This document shows, piece after piece, positions 6,696 to 8,734 of a DNA stretch of 8,734 bases. The notes under the pieces are model-generated. The model had not been told where the DNA came from. It was given only the letters and a program-made list of their open reading frames with translations, and did no database searches. The position numbers were made by a program, and so were the translations under genes. Source of the stretch: Planctomycetia bacterium. GTDB taxonomy: Bacteria; Planctomycetota; Planctomycetia; Gemmatales; Gemmataceae. The stretch is taken from contig JAKEEV010000544.1 in assembly GCA_022616395.1 (NCBI GenBank), positions 1 through 8,734 on the forward strand. The letters run 5' to 3'. How positions within the stretch are numbered: position 1 is the first letter of the stretch; the number at the start of each line of letters is the position of its first letter.

Positions 6696-8306
6696 TCAGG
6701 CGATCCAGCCGCGGGCGCGGTGTAACTTCTCTCTCGCCACCTGACTGAAGGGATTGCCCTCCAGTTTCACCGTTGCAAGTCGCGGAAGTCGCGTCGTATC
6801 GAGTAGCGCTGTGGCCTTCTTGAGTGTGTTGTAGGAGATGTCCAGTTCGATCAACTGCTGAAGGTGAGCAGAGCGCACAAGAGCCGTCAATCCCTTCTCG
6901 CCGATGCCGCAGGATCGGACCATCAGCCGCGTGACATTCGCCAGCATCGGGTTCGCGGCGAGTGCTTTGGCACCGGCATCACCGAGCGACCAGCCACTGA
7001 GGTACAGGTGCCGGAGTTGCGGGAGCGAGAGTTCCTCCGCGAACTTCGCCATGTCTTGCGGCTTCGCATTCCGCGTTGTGTGCGAATCGATGTCGAGCGT
7101 TGTGAGGTTTGGGAACCGCGTGCCATCGGCCAGCGCCGCACGCGCAACCATTCCGAGAGGAGTCTCGCCCAGGCGCAGGATTCGCAGATTCTTCGCCGCT
7201 GCGCACTTCGAGAGCGCGACGATACCCTTGTCGGTAATCCTGCCGTTGGTGAGTGCCAGCACTCGGAGCTGCGCGAACCACTTCGCCGAGAGTAACGGAG
7301 TCAGAGCCGCGGTCGTGGGGTTGTAGAGAGAGAGTTCGGTGAGTCGAGGGAACTGCGCCTTCGCCAGTTGGGTCACATCTGCCGCAGTGAGTCGGCCGCT
7401 CAAGATTGACAGTTTGGCAAGAGCTGGGAATCCGCGTGACGTACCGAGCGCTTTCCGCGCGCCGGCGGTGGTGCATCGGAAGTCAAGCGAGTCCAGATTC
7501 GGGAGTTTCGCAAGCGATCTGACCAAAGCGCTTTCCAGCGGAGCGGATGAACTCCCCGTGCGAACGCTGCGGAGTCCGTGGAACCACTTCGTTTCGGTCA
7601 CGGCAGCGAGGTCACGCACGGAACCGGCGAGCATCGGCAAGTCGAGATGCCAGAGGCGCTGGAACTTCACTTCCGCAAGCGCGCGAAGACCCGGTGTGGT
7701 CGCGCGCATGTAGAGCGAGAGCCGTTCCAACCCGGCCGTGGATTTCGCGTTCGCAAGGACACGCAGCGCATCGTCGCCGGTTTCTGGCAGATAACCGCTG
7801 GGCGCGACACCAAGGCCGGTGAGTGCTTCCGCGCCGGGAGCGGCGAGAATGCGCGCGAGTTGTTCCGGTGTCACAGAGAGGTCGAGTTCGCGCGCGGTGG
7901 TTGTTGCGACCAGTTGCGATAGCCCGGCAGCGAATTGCTCAACCTCTTCATCCGATGGGTCCATCTGAAGAGTATCCCACTCTCCGGTGACGCTTGAGAG
8001 GAACCCGCGGCGGAAGTTCTCGGCTCCATAGTTGGTGTCGCCGTTAAATGTGAACCCCGGCGGAAGTTGCGGGACTGTCAATTTCACCGCCATCTGGAAT
8101 TGGGCAACGACCTCGGCATAGCGTTCGAGAAGATCGGGATAATCTGGATCGGAGGCGGAACAGGATGCGAGTCGGCATTGCAAACGAATGAACTCGGCCT
8201 GGATCGGGCCTTCGTTCTCCTGGAGCCAGTCCGCGTAAGCCAGTCGCGGAGTATCCTCGCCGGGGTGCGCGATAATCGCCTTCAAGAGTGCTGCTTCGTC
8301 GCACAT
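6696..8306 (-). CDS. Repeat-companion domain (TIGR02996) + LRR protein, first of three
   Basis: This is a 536-residue protein, probably cytoplasmic. Residues 1-47 form the repeat-companion domain (DTPRLAYADWLQEN, AEFIRLQCRLA). After a linker with FRRGFLSSV (about 98-106), LRR units run from about 137 to 520, clearest at 431 (LRHLYLSGWSLG), 459 (TRLMVRSCGIGEKG), 485 (LIELDISYNTL) and 511 (ATVKLEGNPF). WF-x-x-LR turns recur (241-246 and 343-348) and are shared with both paralogues. The tail (RARGWIA) differs from the RRPG tails of the others. The ATG at 8306 has GGAG 8 nt upstream, and both lie inside the 3' end of the tnpB gene: the frames overlap by 25 nt on the same strand. It is the first gene of the three-gene run and has no intergenic space for a promoter of its own. 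Function unknown. Confidence 0.85.
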   Translation of the reverse strand: MCDEAALLKAIIAHPGEDTPRLAYADWLQENEGPIQAEFIRLQCRLASCSASDPDYPDLLERYAEVVAQFQMAVKLTVPQLPPGFTFNGDTNYGAENFRRGFLSSVTGEWDTLQMDPSDEEVEQFAAGLSQLVATTTARELDLSVTPEQLARILAAPGAEALTGLGVAPSGYLPETGDDALRVLANAKSTAGLERLSLYMRATTPGLRALAEVKFQRLWHLDLPMLAGSVRDLAAVTETKWFHGLRSVRTGSSSAPLESALVRSLAKLPNLDSLDFRCTTAGARKALGTSRGFPALAKLSILSGRLTAADVTQLAKAQFPRLTELSLYNPTTAALTPLLSAKWFAQLRVLALTNGRITDKGIVALSKCAAAKNLRILRLGETPLGMVARAALADGTRFPNLTTLDIDSHTTRNAKPQDMAKFAEELSLPQLRHLYLSGWSLGDAGAKALAANPMLANVTRLMVRSCGIGEKGLTALVRSAHLQQLIELDISYNTLKKATALLDTTRLPRLATVKLEGNPFSQVAREKLHRARGWIA

Positions 8307-8734
8307 GGTGACGACTCCGCCGGCTTGCGCCGGTCGGCTTCCTGGAACACCCCGCCGTCGGGGTTAACTCCCACACGCCCCGTCCGGGCGTGCCTCGCTC
8401 GCGCGAGGATGTTCTTCGCGGCGTTAACGTCCCGCTGAAGTACCAGCCCACAGTGAGGGCAGTCGTGAGTGCGAACCGACAGTTCCTTCTGAACAACCGA
8501 TCCGCACCGACTGCACTCCTGGGACGTGCCGCGACAGTTGACTTCCACCACAACGCAACCGGCACTTTCAGCCTTGTTGCGAAGAATGCTCAGAAAGCCA
8601 GACCAACCGGCATCTGAGATCGAACGGGCCAGCCTGCGGTTCTTGAGCATCCCAGAGACGTTCAAGCTTTCCACAGCGAATAGCCCGTAACGACGAACCA
8701 AACTCAAGGCGGTCTTGAAGTGATGTTCCCGACG
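8282..8734 (-). CDS. tnpB: TnpB RNA-guided nuclease, IS200/IS605 or IS607 type (C-terminal 150 residues)
   Basis: The gene enters from the right edge; only its last 150 residues are visible, and the true start is outside. The text is typical TnpB: AVESLNVSGMLKN carries the RuvC-II glutamate (visible residue 22), SISDAGW follows, a zinc finger is formed by Cys74/Cys77 and Cys92/Cys95, and RDVNAAKNIL carries the RuvC-III aspartate (102). These match the known TnpB catalytic residues and show no damage. TnpB uses an omega-RNA made from the element's own 3' end to cut DNA next to a short motif, which keeps the transposon in the genome. The tail after NAAKNIL is about 40 residues, and its last 8 codons overlap the LRR gene, so the stop codon may be borrowed from host sequence. 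No tnpA is visible. Whether the missing part is intact cannot be judged. Confidence 0.93.
   Translation of the reverse strand, partial: RREHHFKTALSLVRRYGLFAVESLNVSGMLKNRRLARSISDAGWSGFLSILRNKAESAGCVVVEVNCRGTSQECSRCGSVVQKELSVRTHDCPHCGLVLQRDVNAAKNILARARHARTGRVGVNPDGGVFQEADRRKPAESSPCATKQHS
8315..8318 (-). promoter_or_regulatory. Ribosome binding site of the first LRR gene, inside tnpB
   Basis: GGAG on the minus strand lies 8 nt before the ATG at 8306 and directly after the GCAA-loop hairpin at 8320-8333. It is therefore part of tnpB coding sequence, and ribosomes finishing tnpB at 8282 would pass over it, which allows translational coupling. Confidence 0.65.
8320..8408 (-). ncRNA. Candidate omega-RNA scaffold over the tnpB 3' end
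   Basis: Read on the tnpB strand, four perfect hairpins follow one another: 8408-8393 (CCTCGC stem, GCGA loop), 8392-8374 (7-bp CACGCCC stem, 5-nt loop), 8364-8349 (6-bp stem, ACGG loop) and 8333-8320 (CCGGC stem, GCAA loop). The first two abut, and the first and last have GNRA tetraloops. Known omega-RNAs overlap the end of tnpB and run to the element's right end, where the guide begins. The position fits, but GC-rich coding sequence makes short hairpins easily, and the element boundary is not determined here. Confidence 0.4.

Noticed and set aside
8044..8565. 173-codon minus frame across the tnpB/LRR junction
   Set aside because: It spans two well-supported genes in a different frame and matches nothing I recognise.

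Overview
The window looks like chromosome of a GC-rich planctomycete of the Gemmata group (Gemmataceae). The main argument is three consecutive proteins that begin with the roughly 45-residue 'repeat-companion' domain (TIGR02996 type, signature DTPRLxxADWL...AEFIRxxCRLA) followed by leucine-rich repeats; this pairing is known mostly from Gemmata and relatives. A planctomycete-style exported PpiC-like protein and several dispersed palindromic repeats fit the same picture. The assignment is from recognition, not from a search.

Layout, left to right. Positions 1-95 may hold the last codons of a gene that starts outside the window. Positions 96-293 are non-coding and carry a 65-bp cloverleaf-forming palindromic element. 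Positions 294-1403 (+) encode an exported, sequence-divergent parvulin/PpiC-type protein. The gap to the convergent next gene is filled by a two-armed array of heptamers. Positions 1552-3126 (-) encode an exported protein made of two peptidase S51 (cyanophycinase-like) domains: the C-terminal one keeps its active-site motifs and the N-terminal one has lost them. Positions 3127-3382 are a repeat-rich gap with a truncated copy of the first palindromic element and four copies of a 24-nt unit, two of which form a 26-bp perfect hairpin.

Positions 3383-8306 (-) hold three tandem paralogues of about 540 residues (gaps of 13 and 27 nt, each with a good Shine-Dalgarno site), almost certainly one transcription unit of cytoplasmic LRR proteins of unknown function. 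The first of them starts inside the 3' end of a TnpB-family nuclease gene (8282-8734, 5' part outside the window). The last coding stretch of tnpB forms four successive hairpins, two closed by GNRA tetraloops on the coding strand, which is what one would expect of an omega-RNA scaffold lying over the tnpB 3' end.

Functional links: the three LRR genes probably act together. Their expression may depend on tnpB transcription, because no gap remains for a separate promoter. The S51 gene is on the same strand downstream but is separated by the repeat block and has its own ribosome site, so membership of the same operon is uncertain. The PpiC-like gene and the S51 gene are both exported proteins, but nothing in the sequence ties them to one pathway. 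I see no complete new defence or metabolic system; the most interesting points are the tnpB/LRR junction, the half-dead double S51 protein and the layered repeats.
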